Below, in pieces: positions 49,607 to 58,943 of a DNA stretch of 64,000 nt. The stretch covers positions 2,229,501-2,293,500 of the forward strand of contig JADJQT010000001.1 in NCBI GenBank assembly GCA_016712595.1, written 5' to 3'. The notes under the pieces were generated by a model that was not told where the DNA came from, made no database searches, and saw nothing but the letters and a program-made list of their open reading frames with translations. Position numbers and translations under genes: made by a program. The stretch comes from Rhodospirillales bacterium. GTDB taxonomy: Bacteria > Pseudomonadota > Alphaproteobacteria > Rhodospirillales > Defluviicoccaceae. How positions within the stretch are numbered: position 1 is the first letter of the stretch; each line of letters begins with the position of its first letter.

Positions 49607-52395
49607 TTGAAGCTTCGAGCGCGCCTGCGAGCGATTGGCGCGCGCTGGGCGATCAGGCGGGCATTCTGCCGGCGTGGCTGGTCCTCACCGTGTCGATCGC
49701 CTACGTCTCCTTGTTGTTCGGTATCGCCTATTATGGCGACCGCCGCGCTGCCGGCGGCAAGACGCTGGTCGTCAATCCGTGGATCTACGCGTTGTCAATC
49801 GCCGTCTACTGTACGGCGTGGACGTTCTACGGGTCGGTCGGGCGGGCGGTCTCAAGCGGCTTCGAGTACCTTTCGATCTATCTGGGGCCGACGCTGATGT
49901 TCGCGCTCGGCTGGGTGGTGCTGCGCAAGATTGTCCATATCAGCAAGGTCAATCGCATCACCTCAATCGCCGATTTCATCTCGTCGCGCTATGGCAAAAG
50001 CCATCTTTTGGGCGGTCTGGTGACGATCATCGCCGTGATCGGCGTCATGCCGTACATCTCGCTGCAGCTCAAGGCGGTGGCGTCGAGCTTTGTCGTATTG
50101 CTGCGCTATCCCGACATCAGCGCTCCGGCCGCCACGATACCGGTGCTGGGCGATTACGCGCTGTGGATCGCCGTGCTGATGGCGCTGTTCGCTGTCCTTT
50201 TCGGCACGCGCCACATCGACGCGACGGAACACCATCATGGCCTGGTCGCGGCGATTGCCTTCGAATCGGTGATTAAGCTTCTCGCCTTTCTCAGTGTCGG
50301 CGCGTTCGTCACCTTCGGGATGTTCGATGGCTTCGGCGATCTGTTCGCCCGCGCGACGCAACTCCCGGAGGCGGCGAAGCTGTTGACGATGGAGCCGGTG
50401 GGCGACTGGATGCCGCTCACCTTGATGTCGATGCTCGCCATCTTGTGCCTGCCGCGACAGTTCCAGGTCTGCGTTGTCGAGAACGTCAAGGAGCGGCACG
50501 TCAACAAGGCGATCTGGCTGTTTCCGCTCTATCTCCTGCTGATCAATCTGTTCGTCCTGCCGATCGCGCTGGCTGGTCTCGTCACCTTTCGAGGGGAGAA
50601 CATCGATGCCGATACCTTCGTCCTCGCCCTGCCGATGGCGGCGCAGGTGCCGGCGCTCGCCCTGTTCGTGTTTATTGGCGGACTCTCGGCGGCGACTGGC
50701 ATGGTCATCGTCGAGACGGTCGCCCTATCGACGATGATCTGCAACGATCTCGTCATGCCGATGCTGCTGCGCTTCGCCTGGCTGCGCCTGACCGAAAAGC
50801 CCGACCTCTCGTACCTGCTGCTTGGTATTCGCCGTACCGCCATCTGCTTTATCCTGTTCATCGGCTATCTTTATTTTCAGTTCATCGGTGAATCGTACGC
50901 CCTTGTCTCGATTGGCTTGGTTTCGTTTGCCGCGGCGACGCAGTTCGCCCCGGCGCTGCTGCTCGGCATGTACTGGAAGGGGGCCTCGCGCCGCGGCGCC
51001 CTCGCCGGCATTACCGCCGGTTTCGTGATGTGGACGTACACGTTGCTGCTGCCGTCGTTTGCGCGTTCGGGTTGGCTGCCGCACAGTTTCGTCGCCTCCG
51101 GACCGTTCGGCATCGACCTGCTCCGCCCGTACGCTCTGTTCGGCCTCGATGCGTTCGCTCCGACGTCGCACGCGCTGTTCTGGAGCCTGATCGTCAATGT
51201 CGGTGCTTTCGTCGCCGTCTCGCTGTTCGATCGGCAAAGCACGATCGAGCGCATCCAGGCGACGCTGTTCGTCGACGTCTTCGGCCAGGGGGAGTCCGCC
51301 GCCGCCAGCCTGCTGCACGGGAGCGTCGCCGTGCCGGAGTTGCGTGGCTTGACGGAGCGGTTTCTCGGACGTGAGCGCACGGCGGAGGCGTTCGCCGCCT
51401 ACGAGCGGACCAGCGGCAACGATCTGACGCGAACAAGTTTCGCCGACGGCGATCTCGTGCAGTTCGTCGAACGCCGCCTCGCTGGCGCCATCGGCGCCGC
51501 CTCGGCGCGGGTGATGGTGGCGACGACGGTGAAGGGGGAGGGGGTCGGCGTCGACGAGATCATGCAGATCCTCGACGAAACGACGCAGGTGCTCGAATAC
51601 AGCCGCCAGCTCGAACAGAAATCGAAGGCGCTCGAAAAAGCCTCGATCGAACTCAAGGCGGCGAACGCGCGCCTGACCGAGCTGGATACGATGAAGGACG
51701 ACTTCCTGTCCACCGTTACCCACGAGTTACGCACGCCTCTGACCTCCATCCGCTCCTTTTCCGAAATCCTCCACGACAGCCCGGACCTCGACATCGCCGA
51801 GCGGCAGCATTTCCTGACGATCATCATCCGTGAGAGCGAACGGTTGACGCGGCTGATCAACCAGGTGCTCGATCTGACCAAGATCGAGACCGGGCGAATG
51901 AAGTGGCAGATGTCACGCGTCGACCTCACCGAAGTCCTTCAGCATTGTGTTACCTCGTTGCAGGGGCTGTTCGATGAGCGCGGGATCGCCGTCGTCATCG
52001 ATGCCCCGCCCACCTCTCCCTCGATCCTCGCCGATCGCGATCAACTCATTCAGCTCGTCATCAATCTTTTGTCCAACGCCCAGAAGTTCTGTCCACTCGA
52101 TACCGGACGCGTGAATATTCAGCTGAGGTCGATGTCCGGTATCGTGACGATCAGCGTCGCCGATAACGGTCCCGGCATCCCGGTTTTCGAGCAGGAGAAG
52201 ATTTTCGATAAGTTCCATCAGGTGCGCGGCAACGAAACAGGCAACCCCATGGGCTCCGGTCTCGGCCTTGCCATCTGTCGCGGCATCGTCGAGCATCTTG
52301 GTGGACGCATCTGGGTCGAAAGTGTTCCCGGCAACGGAGCGACCTTCCGCTTCACCATTCCGTTGACCAGCGCGGCTACCCCGGCGAACGTGTAA
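49603..52395 (+). CDS. CbrA-like sodium:solute symporter-histidine kinase
   Basis: 930 residues. The N-terminal half is a sodium:solute symporter fold of about 13 helices, followed by a STAC-like linker and coiled coil (about 600-690) and a complete histidine kinase: phosphoacceptor H707 in VTHELRTPL, N box NLLSNAQKF, G1 DNGPGI and G2 GSGLGLAI. CbrA in Pseudomonas is built the same way and controls carbon/nitrogen balance through CbrB; no CbrB-like activator is here, but a single-domain receiver is. It may sense an imported organic acid or amino acid. Confidence 0.9.
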   Translation: MIEASSAPASDWRALGDQAGILPAWLVLTVSIAYVSLLFGIAYYGDRRAAGGKTLVVNPWIYALSIAVYCTAWTFYGSVGRAVSSGFEYLSIYLGPTLMFALGWVVLRKIVHISKVNRITSIADFISSRYGKSHLLGGLVTIIAVIGVMPYISLQLKAVASSFVVLLRYPDISAPAATIPVLGDYALWIAVLMALFAVLFGTRHIDATEHHHGLVAAIAFESVIKLLAFLSVGAFVTFGMFDGFGDLFARATQLPEAAKLLTMEPVGDWMPLTLMSMLAILCLPRQFQVCVVENVKERHVNKAIWLFPLYLLLINLFVLPIALAGLVTFRGENIDADTFVLALPMAAQVPALALFVFIGGLSAATGMVIVETVALSTMICNDLVMPMLLRFAWLRLTEKPDLSYLLLGIRRTAICFILFIGYLYFQFIGESYALVSIGLVSFAAATQFAPALLLGMYWKGASRRGALAGITAGFVMWTYTLLLPSFARSGWLPHSFVASGPFGIDLLRPYALFGLDAFAPTSHALFWSLIVNVGAFVAVSLFDRQSTIERIQATLFVDVFGQGESAAASLLHGSVAVPELRGLTERFLGRERTAEAFAAYERTSGNDLTRTSFADGDLVQFVERRLAGAIGAASARVMVATTVKGEGVGVDEIMQILDETTQVLEYSRQLEQKSKALEKASIELKAANARLTELDTMKDDFLSTVTHELRTPLTSIRSFSEILHDSPDLDIAERQHFLTIIIRESERLTRLINQVLDLTKIETGRMKWQMSRVDLTEVLQHCVTSLQGLFDERGIAVVIDAPPTSPSILADRDQLIQLVINLLSNAQKFCPLDTGRVNIQLRSMSGIVTISVADNGPGIPVFEQEKIFDKFHQVRGNETGNPMGSGLGLAICRGIVEHLGGRIWVESVPGNGATFRFTIPLTSAATPANV

Positions 52396-52519
52396 TCCTT
52401 GTGCCTGTTCAACCAGGCGGCAGCCCCCGCAATGTTGGAACGGCCGTGCGGGTTGAACGACGTCGACGGTGGCGCTAGGCTGCCTGCGGTTCCCGAGTCC
52501 GGGCGCCGTAAGTCGTTCG

Positions 52520-53542
52520 ATGGACAATGCGGCGAGGAGTACGAGAGTGACGGAGGTCTTGAACGGTCGGCGCGGCCTGTTTTCCCGCAGGGCCGCCGGC
52601 CACGCGATCATCCGCGCGCCACAATTCGCCGAGTACTTTGCCGACCGCGGCTTTCGTCTGTTTGCCTGGGCGGGCGCCGCTGCGATCATCCTGCTGGTTG
52701 CCGCGATCATCGTACAACTGACCGCCAAGGCCTTGCCGGCGATCATCGCCTACGATATCGGCTTCCTGGTCGACACGACGTGGAACGTGCGCACCGGGGA
52801 GTTTGGCGTCCTGCCGCAGATCTGGGGGACGCTCTACAGCACGGCCCTCGCCCTGCTGATCGGCGGGTTCGCCGGACTGACGCTCGCGATCTTCCTCACC
52901 CAGGGCTTTCTGCCCACGCGCCTCGCCCAGGCCTTCCGCACGATGATCGAGATGCTGGCGGCAATTCCGAGTGTCGTCTTCGGTATCTGGGGCATCTTCG
53001 TTGTGATCCCGGCGATTCGTCCCGTTGCCGACTGGCTGCACAGCGAGATGGCTTGGGTTCCGCTGTTCAGCACATCCTTTGGCGGTCCCAGTCTGCTGGC
53101 GGCATCACTGGTTCTGGCGATCATGATCCTGCCGACATGTGCGTCGATTTCACAGGAGGCGTTCGAACTCATTCCCCAGCAGACGCGAGAGGCGGCCTAC
53201 GCGATGGGCACCACCCGCTGGGAAGCGACGCTGAAGGTCATGGTGCCCACGGCGGCGCCGGGGATCTTCGCGGCGATGGTCCTGGGAGGCGGGCGCGCGA
53301 TCGGCGAGACGATGGCCCTGGCGATGCTGATCGGCCATGCCAACCGCATCGATCTCTCGCTGTTTGCCCCGGCCGACACTCTGGCATCGCTGCTCGCCGC
53401 GCACTTTCCCGAAGCCGGCCCGATCGAAGTCGAACCGCTGCTCTACGCCGCCCTGGTTCTGCTCGCGATCAGCTTTCTCGTCAACATCGCCGGCACCATG
53501 ATGCTGAGCCTGACCCAGCACCGCATCTGCGGCGAGTCCTGA
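52520..53542 (+). CDS. pstC: Phosphate ABC transporter permease PstC (orphan)
   Basis: 340 residues from the ATG at 52520; a GTG nine codons later is possible. Six transmembrane helices and the EAA cytoplasmic loop (QTREAAYAMGTTRWEATLKVMVPTAAPGI) with a PstC-like core FGIWGIFVVIPAI. The usual partners pstS, pstA, pstB and phoU are not next to it; the next gene is on the other strand, and the symporter-kinase precedes it. It is either a displaced member of a pst system or a remnant of one. Confidence 0.88.
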   Translation: MDNAARSTRVTEVLNGRRGLFSRRAAGHAIIRAPQFAEYFADRGFRLFAWAGAAAIILLVAAIIVQLTAKALPAIIAYDIGFLVDTTWNVRTGEFGVLPQIWGTLYSTALALLIGGFAGLTLAIFLTQGFLPTRLAQAFRTMIEMLAAIPSVVFGIWGIFVVIPAIRPVADWLHSEMAWVPLFSTSFGGPSLLAASLVLAIMILPTCASISQEAFELIPQQTREAAYAMGTTRWEATLKVMVPTAAPGIFAAMVLGGGRAIGETMALAMLIGHANRIDLSLFAPADTLASLLAAHFPEAGPIEVEPLLYAALVLLAISFLVNIAGTMMLSLTQHRICGES

Positions 53543-53674
53543 GCATATACTCCCCGGCCCGACGGTCCCCTTGCCGCCCAACCCTTCGCGCCCGCTGAGC
53601 GTAAGAGCGCCCGGCAGTGCGGTTGTCGGGGACGGCATAACGACCGTCGAACCCGCCGATGCCTGGGAAAACGC

Positions 53675-54265
53675 TCAGCTCGCGGAGGCGGCGCCGTCAC
53701 AGGGATCGGCGGTGGAGGGGGGAGTGGCGGGGGTGATCGGTGCTGCGGGAAGGTAGCGCAGCGGATCGACGGCTTGACCGTGCTCGCGCACCTCAAAATG
53801 GAGCTGGCCGCAGCCGCGGCGCGTGCCGGCGCGGGCGATGACCTGACCCTGGCGGACGCGGTCGCCGCGCTCAACCAGCACTGCTTGGTTGTGGGCATAA
53901 ACCGTCGTCCAGCCGCCGCGGTGGCGCAGGATAACGAGGTTGCCAAAACCGCGCAGCTCGTTACCGGCGTAGCTGACCGTGCCATCGGCGGCCGCTCTGA
54001 CCGGCTCGCCTTCCGGCGCGGCGATGTTGACGCCGTCGTTATCGGTGGCGGGATCGAAGCCCACGACGATGGCGCCGTTCACCGGCCAGATGAAACGCTC
54101 CCCGCTTGACTGACCACCCGTCGCCGCACCCGGGATCCGCTGGCCATCGCCAGTTTCGCAGGCGGTGGCGAGCAGGCAGCAGAGCAAAATCGCGCTACCG
54201 AGACGGCAGCGGTGGTGCAGCCGGCGCAACCGGACGAGAAACGCTGAAGGAACTCGTGATGGCAT
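53675..54265 (-). CDS. LytM-domain lipoprotein, NlpD-like
   Basis: 196 residues from the ATG at 54265. Lipobox ATAC after a hydrophobic signal (AILLCCLLATAC). The C-terminal LytM domain has the fold markers AGNELRGFGNLVILRH, YAHN and LHFEVREHGQAVDPLRYL, but the first zinc motif of active enzymes (HxGxD) reads NDGVN, so the His and Asp ligands are missing. This is the pattern of NlpD and EnvC, which do not cut peptidoglycan but activate amidases during division. LysM is not visible, so it is shorter than NlpD. Confidence 0.85.
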   Translation of the reverse strand: MPSRVPSAFLVRLRRLHHRCRLGSAILLCCLLATACETGDGQRIPGAATGGQSSGERFIWPVNGAIVVGFDPATDNDGVNIAAPEGEPVRAAADGTVSYAGNELRGFGNLVILRHRGGWTTVYAHNQAVLVERGDRVRQGQVIARAGTRRGCGQLHFEVREHGQAVDPLRYLPAAPITPATPPSTADPCDGAASAS

Positions 54266-54447
54266 GTCGAGACACCCCGGCGATGCGACCCGCGTCCGGT
54301 CGCAGGATCTTTCTGTAACGTTCCGACGAAGATCGCCGCCGTCAGTGGCGAAAGTCTGGCGCAGATGATGGATGGTCGGGGGGAGGGGCGGCTGGGGCCG
54401 TGCCCACTGGGGTCCTGCCCGCTTTCCTCCGCGCCTGCTCGCCGGGT

Positions 54448-55884
54448 TCAACGCGCGGTGGCGGGAACGCGCCCGTAGGCGTCCTCGAAGCGGATGATAT
54501 CGTCCTCGCCGAGGTAAGGACCCGACTGCACCTCGATCATGCGCAGCGGAATCTTGCCGGGATTCTCAAGGCAATGGCGGGTGTTGTGAGGGATGTAGGT
54601 CGACTGGTTCTCGGTGACGTAGAACACCTCATCGCCACGCGTGACCTTGGCCGTGCCGCTGACAACGATCCAGTGCTCGGCGCGATGATGGTGGAGCTGC
54701 TGGCTCAGTCGATGGCCGGGGGTGACGACGATTTCCTTGACCTGGAAGCGGTGGCCGTCCTGGATGCTGCGGTAGGAACCCCAGGGGCGGAAGACCTCGG
54801 TGTGGATATAGTGCTCGGTCCGCCCCGCCTGTTCCAGCTCCTCGACGATCTTTTTGACATCCTGCGCGCGTGCGCGCGGAACGACGAGAACGACGTCGTC
54901 GGTGGCGACGATGACGAGGTCTTCGACGCCGATCGCGGCGATAAGATTGCCCTCGCCGCGGATGTAGCAGTTACGGGCATCGAGGACGACCGAATCGCCG
55001 GAGAGAACGTTGCCCGCAGCATCATGGTTACTGATGTCCCACAGCGCCGACCACGACCCGACGTCATTCCAGCCCATGTCCGTCGCCACCATGGCACCCC
55101 TGTCGGTATGCTCCATGACCGCGTAATCGATCGAGATCGACGGCGCGGCGAGGAAAGGCTCGCGAGCGAGGCGGACGAAGTCGAGATCGGTGATGGCGCC
55201 ATCGACGGCCTCGTGGCAGCGGGCGAGCAACGCCGGCTGCAGCCGGGCGATTTCGTCGAGCAAGACACGCGCCGGCAGGATGAACATGCCGCTGTTCCAG
55301 GCGTAGTCGCCGGACGCGAGGTAGCCTTCGGCGGTCTTCTGGTCGGGCTTTTCGACAAAGCGGTCGATATGCCAGCAACCGTCGATCGTTGACCACGGCA
55401 CGCCCTTGCGGATGTAGCCGTAGCCGGTCTCCGGGCGCGAAGGGGGAATGCCGAAGGTGACCAGCGCGCCCTCTTGTGCCGCGGCGATCGCGGTTTTCAG
55501 CGCAGTCGTGAACGCCACCTGATCGTTGACGATATGATCGGAGGGAAACAGGGCGAGAATCGCTTCGGGGTCGCTTTTGGTCGCCAGGAGTGCCGCTGCC
55601 GCCGCAGCCGGGGCTGTATTGCGGCCGGCGGGCTCGAGCATGATCGCCAACGGGGTAATGCCGAGGGCGTGCATCTGCTCGGCAATGAGAAAGCGGTGTT
55701 CCTCATTGCACACGATGATCGGCGGAGCGAAGCCGTCGCCGCTGGCGCGCAACACGGTTTCCTGCAGCATGCTGCGCTCGGAGGCAAGCGGAAGCAGTTG
55801 CTTTGGCTTGACCGTGCGTGACAGGGGCCACAGCCGGGTTCCGGCGCCGCCCGACAGGATAACCGGGAAAACCTGTGCCGTCAT
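54448..55884 (-). CDS. manC: Mannose-1-phosphate guanylyltransferase/mannose-6-phosphate isomerase
   Basis: 478 residues, type II bifunctional enzyme providing GDP-mannose for polysaccharide synthesis. The N-terminal nucleotidyltransferase has the loop GGAGTRLWPLSR and the later FVEKPD motif; the C-terminal cupin isomerase domain has HHHRAEHW with zinc ligands. The ATG at 55884 has a GGGGGG site. It lies behind cysDNC on the minus strand after a hairpin, which hints at sulfated or mannose-rich polysaccharide, though this is inference. Confidence 0.94.
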   Translation of the reverse strand: MTAQVFPVILSGGAGTRLWPLSRTVKPKQLLPLASERSMLQETVLRASGDGFAPPIIVCNEEHRFLIAEQMHALGITPLAIMLEPAGRNTAPAAAAAALLATKSDPEAILALFPSDHIVNDQVAFTTALKTAIAAAQEGALVTFGIPPSRPETGYGYIRKGVPWSTIDGCWHIDRFVEKPDQKTAEGYLASGDYAWNSGMFILPARVLLDEIARLQPALLARCHEAVDGAITDLDFVRLAREPFLAAPSISIDYAVMEHTDRGAMVATDMGWNDVGSWSALWDISNHDAAGNVLSGDSVVLDARNCYIRGEGNLIAAIGVEDLVIVATDDVVLVVPRARAQDVKKIVEELEQAGRTEHYIHTEVFRPWGSYRSIQDGHRFQVKEIVVTPGHRLSQQLHHHRAEHWIVVSGTAKVTRGDEVFYVTENQSTYIPHNTRHCLENPGKIPLRMIEVQSGPYLGEDDIIRFEDAYGRVPATAR

Positions 55885-55902
55885 CGACCCCCCTTTGTGG
55901 AT

Positions 55903-55931
55903 CGCGAGGGCGCCCGACCGACGCCCTCGCG
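55903..55931 (-). terminator. Stem-loop between cysNC and manC
   Basis: Perfect 10-bp stem (cgcgagggcg, 55903-55912, with cgccctcgcg, 55922-55931) and a 9-base loop, no T tail on either side. It may stabilise or partly terminate the cysDNC message before manC. Confidence 0.4.
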
Positions 55932-55950
55932 GCCTATTGTCAGCGCGTGA

Positions 55951-57858
55951 TCAGCGCATCGTAATCGCGAAATTGGTTGCCACGTACTCGTCGAGGTGAG
56001 CGAGGCACTCCTCGATCGAATATTTGGCCGTATCGATTCGCATTTCCGGCGCTGCTGGTGGCTCATATGGGGCAGAAACACCCGTGAAGTCCTGAATTTC
56101 TCCCTTTCGCGCCTTCTTGTAAAGGCCCTTTGGATCGCGCGTCTCACACGTCGGCAAATCGGCGTCGATGTGGATTTCGTGGAAGACGTCCGGCGCGATC
56201 GCCCGTACCCGATCACGGTCGTCGCGGTAGGGCGAGATGAAAGCGGTGAGTACGAGGAACCCGGCGCGGGCGAACAGGGTGGCGGCATGGCCGACACGTC
56301 GGATGTTCTCGACGCGATCCTCGGGCGAGAAGCCGAGGTCCGAGCATAGGCCGTGACGGACATTGTCGCCGTCGAGCACGTAGACCAGGTAGCCGCGGCG
56401 GAACAGGTGCTGCTCAAGCGAGAACGCCAGTGTCGACTTGCCGGCCCCCGAAAGGCCGGTCATCCACAGGATGCCACCGCGATGACCGTTCGCCTTCCAG
56501 CGTTCTTCCAGTGGAACCCGGTGTTCGACCTTGAAGATGTTCGTTGACTTGATGCCGAGCTGCCGCTGATCGGCGTAGCCATCCATGTTGATCAGGCCGC
56601 CACCGACGATGTCGTAGTTCTCGACGATAACGAAGCGGCCGGTGAACATGTTGTGCTCGAACGGATCAACCGCGATTTGCCGGCGGCTGCGGAAGACCAC
56701 TTCGGCGATGGCATTGCGCTCGACGTGGTTGATCTCGTTCGATTCCATCTCCTGAACGTCGATCACCCGCTCGATCTTCTCGACCTCGATCTGATACTCT
56801 CCGGTGCACAGCTTCATTTTATAGCGTGCGCCGGGGACCAGCGGCTCGCGGCCGAGCCAGAAGATGCGGCCGCGGAAGACATTGGTCAGCATCGGTGGAT
56901 TGGAGGCGAGGCTGACGATCTCACCGCGCTCGACGAAGATCTGCTCGTCGAGGGTCACGCCGATCGACTGGCCGGCACGGGTGGCGATGATCGGCTCGCG
57001 CGCATGCCAAGCTTCGATGCTGGCGACGCGCGCCTTCTTGTTCGACGGCGAGAACAACAGCGTATCGCCCTTGCGCAGGAAGCCGCTCTCGATGCGGCCG
57101 GCGATGATTCGGCGATCGTCAAACTTGTAAACGTCCTGCACCGGAAAGCGCAGCGGCAGCTCCAGCGACGTAACCGGAGGTTGTAATTCGTCGAGCGCGT
57201 TCTCCAGCGTCGGACCGTCGTACCACGGCATCTTGCTTGACGCATTGACGATGTTATCGCCGTCGCGGGCGACAACGGGAATCATCTGGGTATGCAGCAG
57301 GTCGATGCCCAGGCCGGCGAGGTAGTCGCGTACCTGGGTGCCGACTTCCTGGAAGCGAGCCTCCTTGTAGTCCACCGCGTCCATCTTGTTCATCGCCACG
57401 ACGATCTGATGGATGCCGAGCAGATGCAAAAGATAGGCGTGGCGGCGTGTCTGTTCCTGCATGCCTTCGCGGGCGTCGACGACCAGGACCGCCGCGTCCG
57501 CCTGCGCCGCGCCGGTAACCATGTTCTTGACGAACTCACGATGACCCGGCGCGTCGATCAGCACGTAATTGCGGTGTGCGGTGCGAAAGAAGATCTGTGA
57601 GATATCGATGGTGATACCCTGATCGCGTTCCGCCTGCAGCGCGTCGAGCAGAAATGCCCATTCAAACGGCATGCCGCGCTTTTCGCACATCGCGCGAACG
57701 GCTTCGACTCGGCCATCCGGCAGCGTGCCGGTGTCATAGAAAAGCCGTCCGACCAAGGTCGACTTGCCATGATCGACGTGGCCGACGATGACGATCTTCA
57801 GCGGTGGAACCGACTGAATTGATGGCTCTGCGACCTTGCTCATGTTGGTCGTATCCAT
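55951..57858 (-). CDS. cysNC: Sulfate adenylyltransferase subunit 1/APS kinase fusion
   Basis: 635 residues. N-terminal GTPase CysN with P-loop GHVDHGKS (26-33), DAPGHREF and NKMD, which drives APS formation with CysD; C-terminal CysC kinase with P-loop GLSGAGKST (about 462) making PAPS. The fusion is typical of rhizobial NodQ and of many alphaproteobacteria. Follows cysD by 21 bases. PAPS serves sulfite formation or sulfotransferases; no cysH or sulfotransferase is in the window. Confidence 0.96.
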   Translation of the reverse strand: MDTTNMSKVAEPSIQSVPPLKIVIVGHVDHGKSTLVGRLFYDTGTLPDGRVEAVRAMCEKRGMPFEWAFLLDALQAERDQGITIDISQIFFRTAHRNYVLIDAPGHREFVKNMVTGAAQADAAVLVVDAREGMQEQTRRHAYLLHLLGIHQIVVAMNKMDAVDYKEARFQEVGTQVRDYLAGLGIDLLHTQMIPVVARDGDNIVNASSKMPWYDGPTLENALDELQPPVTSLELPLRFPVQDVYKFDDRRIIAGRIESGFLRKGDTLLFSPSNKKARVASIEAWHAREPIIATRAGQSIGVTLDEQIFVERGEIVSLASNPPMLTNVFRGRIFWLGREPLVPGARYKMKLCTGEYQIEVEKIERVIDVQEMESNEINHVERNAIAEVVFRSRRQIAVDPFEHNMFTGRFVIVENYDIVGGGLINMDGYADQRQLGIKSTNIFKVEHRVPLEERWKANGHRGGILWMTGLSGAGKSTLAFSLEQHLFRRGYLVYVLDGDNVRHGLCSDLGFSPEDRVENIRRVGHAATLFARAGFLVLTAFISPYRDDRDRVRAIAPDVFHEIHIDADLPTCETRDPKGLYKKARKGEIQDFTGVSAPYEPPAAPEMRIDTAKYSIEECLAHLDEYVATNFAITMR

Positions 57859-57879
57859 AGTTGCCTCGCTCCCTCCGGC

Positions 57880-58674
57880 TTACAGGTAGCCTTCGGCGCG
57901 CAGGCGCTCGAAGGAGTCTTCAGCCTCGTGATCCATCGCGCGGCCGGACCGTTCGGCGATCTTGGTATGCATCAGCTCCTCGATGATCTTGTCGACGGTA
58001 TCGGCGTCGGAATCGACCGGGAAGGTAATGTCCTTGTCGCCCAGAGAGCGGTAGCGCTTGCCGTTCTTTGCGAAATAAAGGTCCACGAGAGGGATATTCT
58101 CGCGCTTAGTGTAGCGCCAGATGTCGAGCTCGGTCCAATGCAGCAGCGGATGCACCCGCAGGTGTGTACCCGGCGCGAAATCGGTGTTGAACTGGTCCCA
58201 GAATTCCGGCGGCTGGTCGCGGAAATTCCAGGTATTCTGTTCGCCGCGCGGACTGAACACGCGCTCCTTGGCGCGCGTGCCTTCCTCGTCGCGGCGGATA
58301 CCGGCGATGAGGCCGGTATAACCCTCCCGAGCGACGATGGCCTTGAGGCCAGCCGTCTTGCGGGCCGCAGAGCGGGCAGCCGGCGGCAGGGAGGGGTCCA
58401 TCTCTTCAACCGGCGGGCAGCCGGCGATGACGACATCGAGGTTCCATTCCTTAATGTAGCGATCGCGAAACGCGTACATCTCGGGAAATTTCTTGCCTGT
58501 ATCGATGGTCGCAAGAGGAAATGGTACGTGCCCGAAGAAAGCCTTTCGGGCACACCAAAGCATGACGTTCGAATCTTTACCCAGCGACCAGAGCATCGCC
58601 AGCTTGTCGATCTTGTTGAACGCCTCACGCAGGACGTAGATCGTCCTGCTTTCCAGAACGTCGAGATGATCCAT
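57880..58674 (-). CDS. cysD: Sulfate adenylyltransferase subunit 2 CysD
   Basis: 264 residues, the ATP-pyrophosphatase partner of CysN. The SGGKDS-type loop reads SLGKDSNVM, followed by LATIDTGKKFPEMYAFRD and the RRDEEGTRAKER motif. First gene of cysD-cysNC. The 269 bases upstream contain a perfect inverted repeat (58920-58938) but no obvious leader structure. Confidence 0.96.
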   Translation of the reverse strand: MDHLDVLESRTIYVLREAFNKIDKLAMLWSLGKDSNVMLWCARKAFFGHVPFPLATIDTGKKFPEMYAFRDRYIKEWNLDVVIAGCPPVEEMDPSLPPAARSAARKTAGLKAIVAREGYTGLIAGIRRDEEGTRAKERVFSPRGEQNTWNFRDQPPEFWDQFNTDFAPGTHLRVHPLLHWTELDIWRYTKRENIPLVDLYFAKNGKRYRSLGDKDITFPVDSDADTVDKIIEELMHTKIAERSGRAMDHEAEDSFERLRAEGYL

Positions 58675-58919
58675 GGATCCTTCCGCTGCTCACGATTGCT
58701 TTTTCGCCGGGGGTCCCGCGGCCGGGGAAACCCCATACCAGAAACTTCGGCTACAAGTCCAGATGTTGCACTGCAGCTCAATAATAACGTGTGCGCGTGC
58801 GCCGATCACCACCTATATGGGTAATTCACAATCATGAAAATCGATCCGAGCCGCTCAATGCAAGCGATAACGGCGAGGCGACGCCCTTTCTTTCATCCCA
58901 TGCGTCACTTTCATCGCAC

Positions 58920-58938
58920 TGTTTCAATTTATGAAACA
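58920..58938. promoter_or_regulatory. Inverted repeat TGTTTCA-N5-TGAAACA
   Basis: Perfect 7-bp arms, AT-rich centre, 246 bases upstream of cysD and 6 bases after the EamA gene's stop. It has the form of an operator for a dimeric regulator; the regulator is unknown. Confidence 0.4.
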
Positions 58939-58943
58939 AGATA

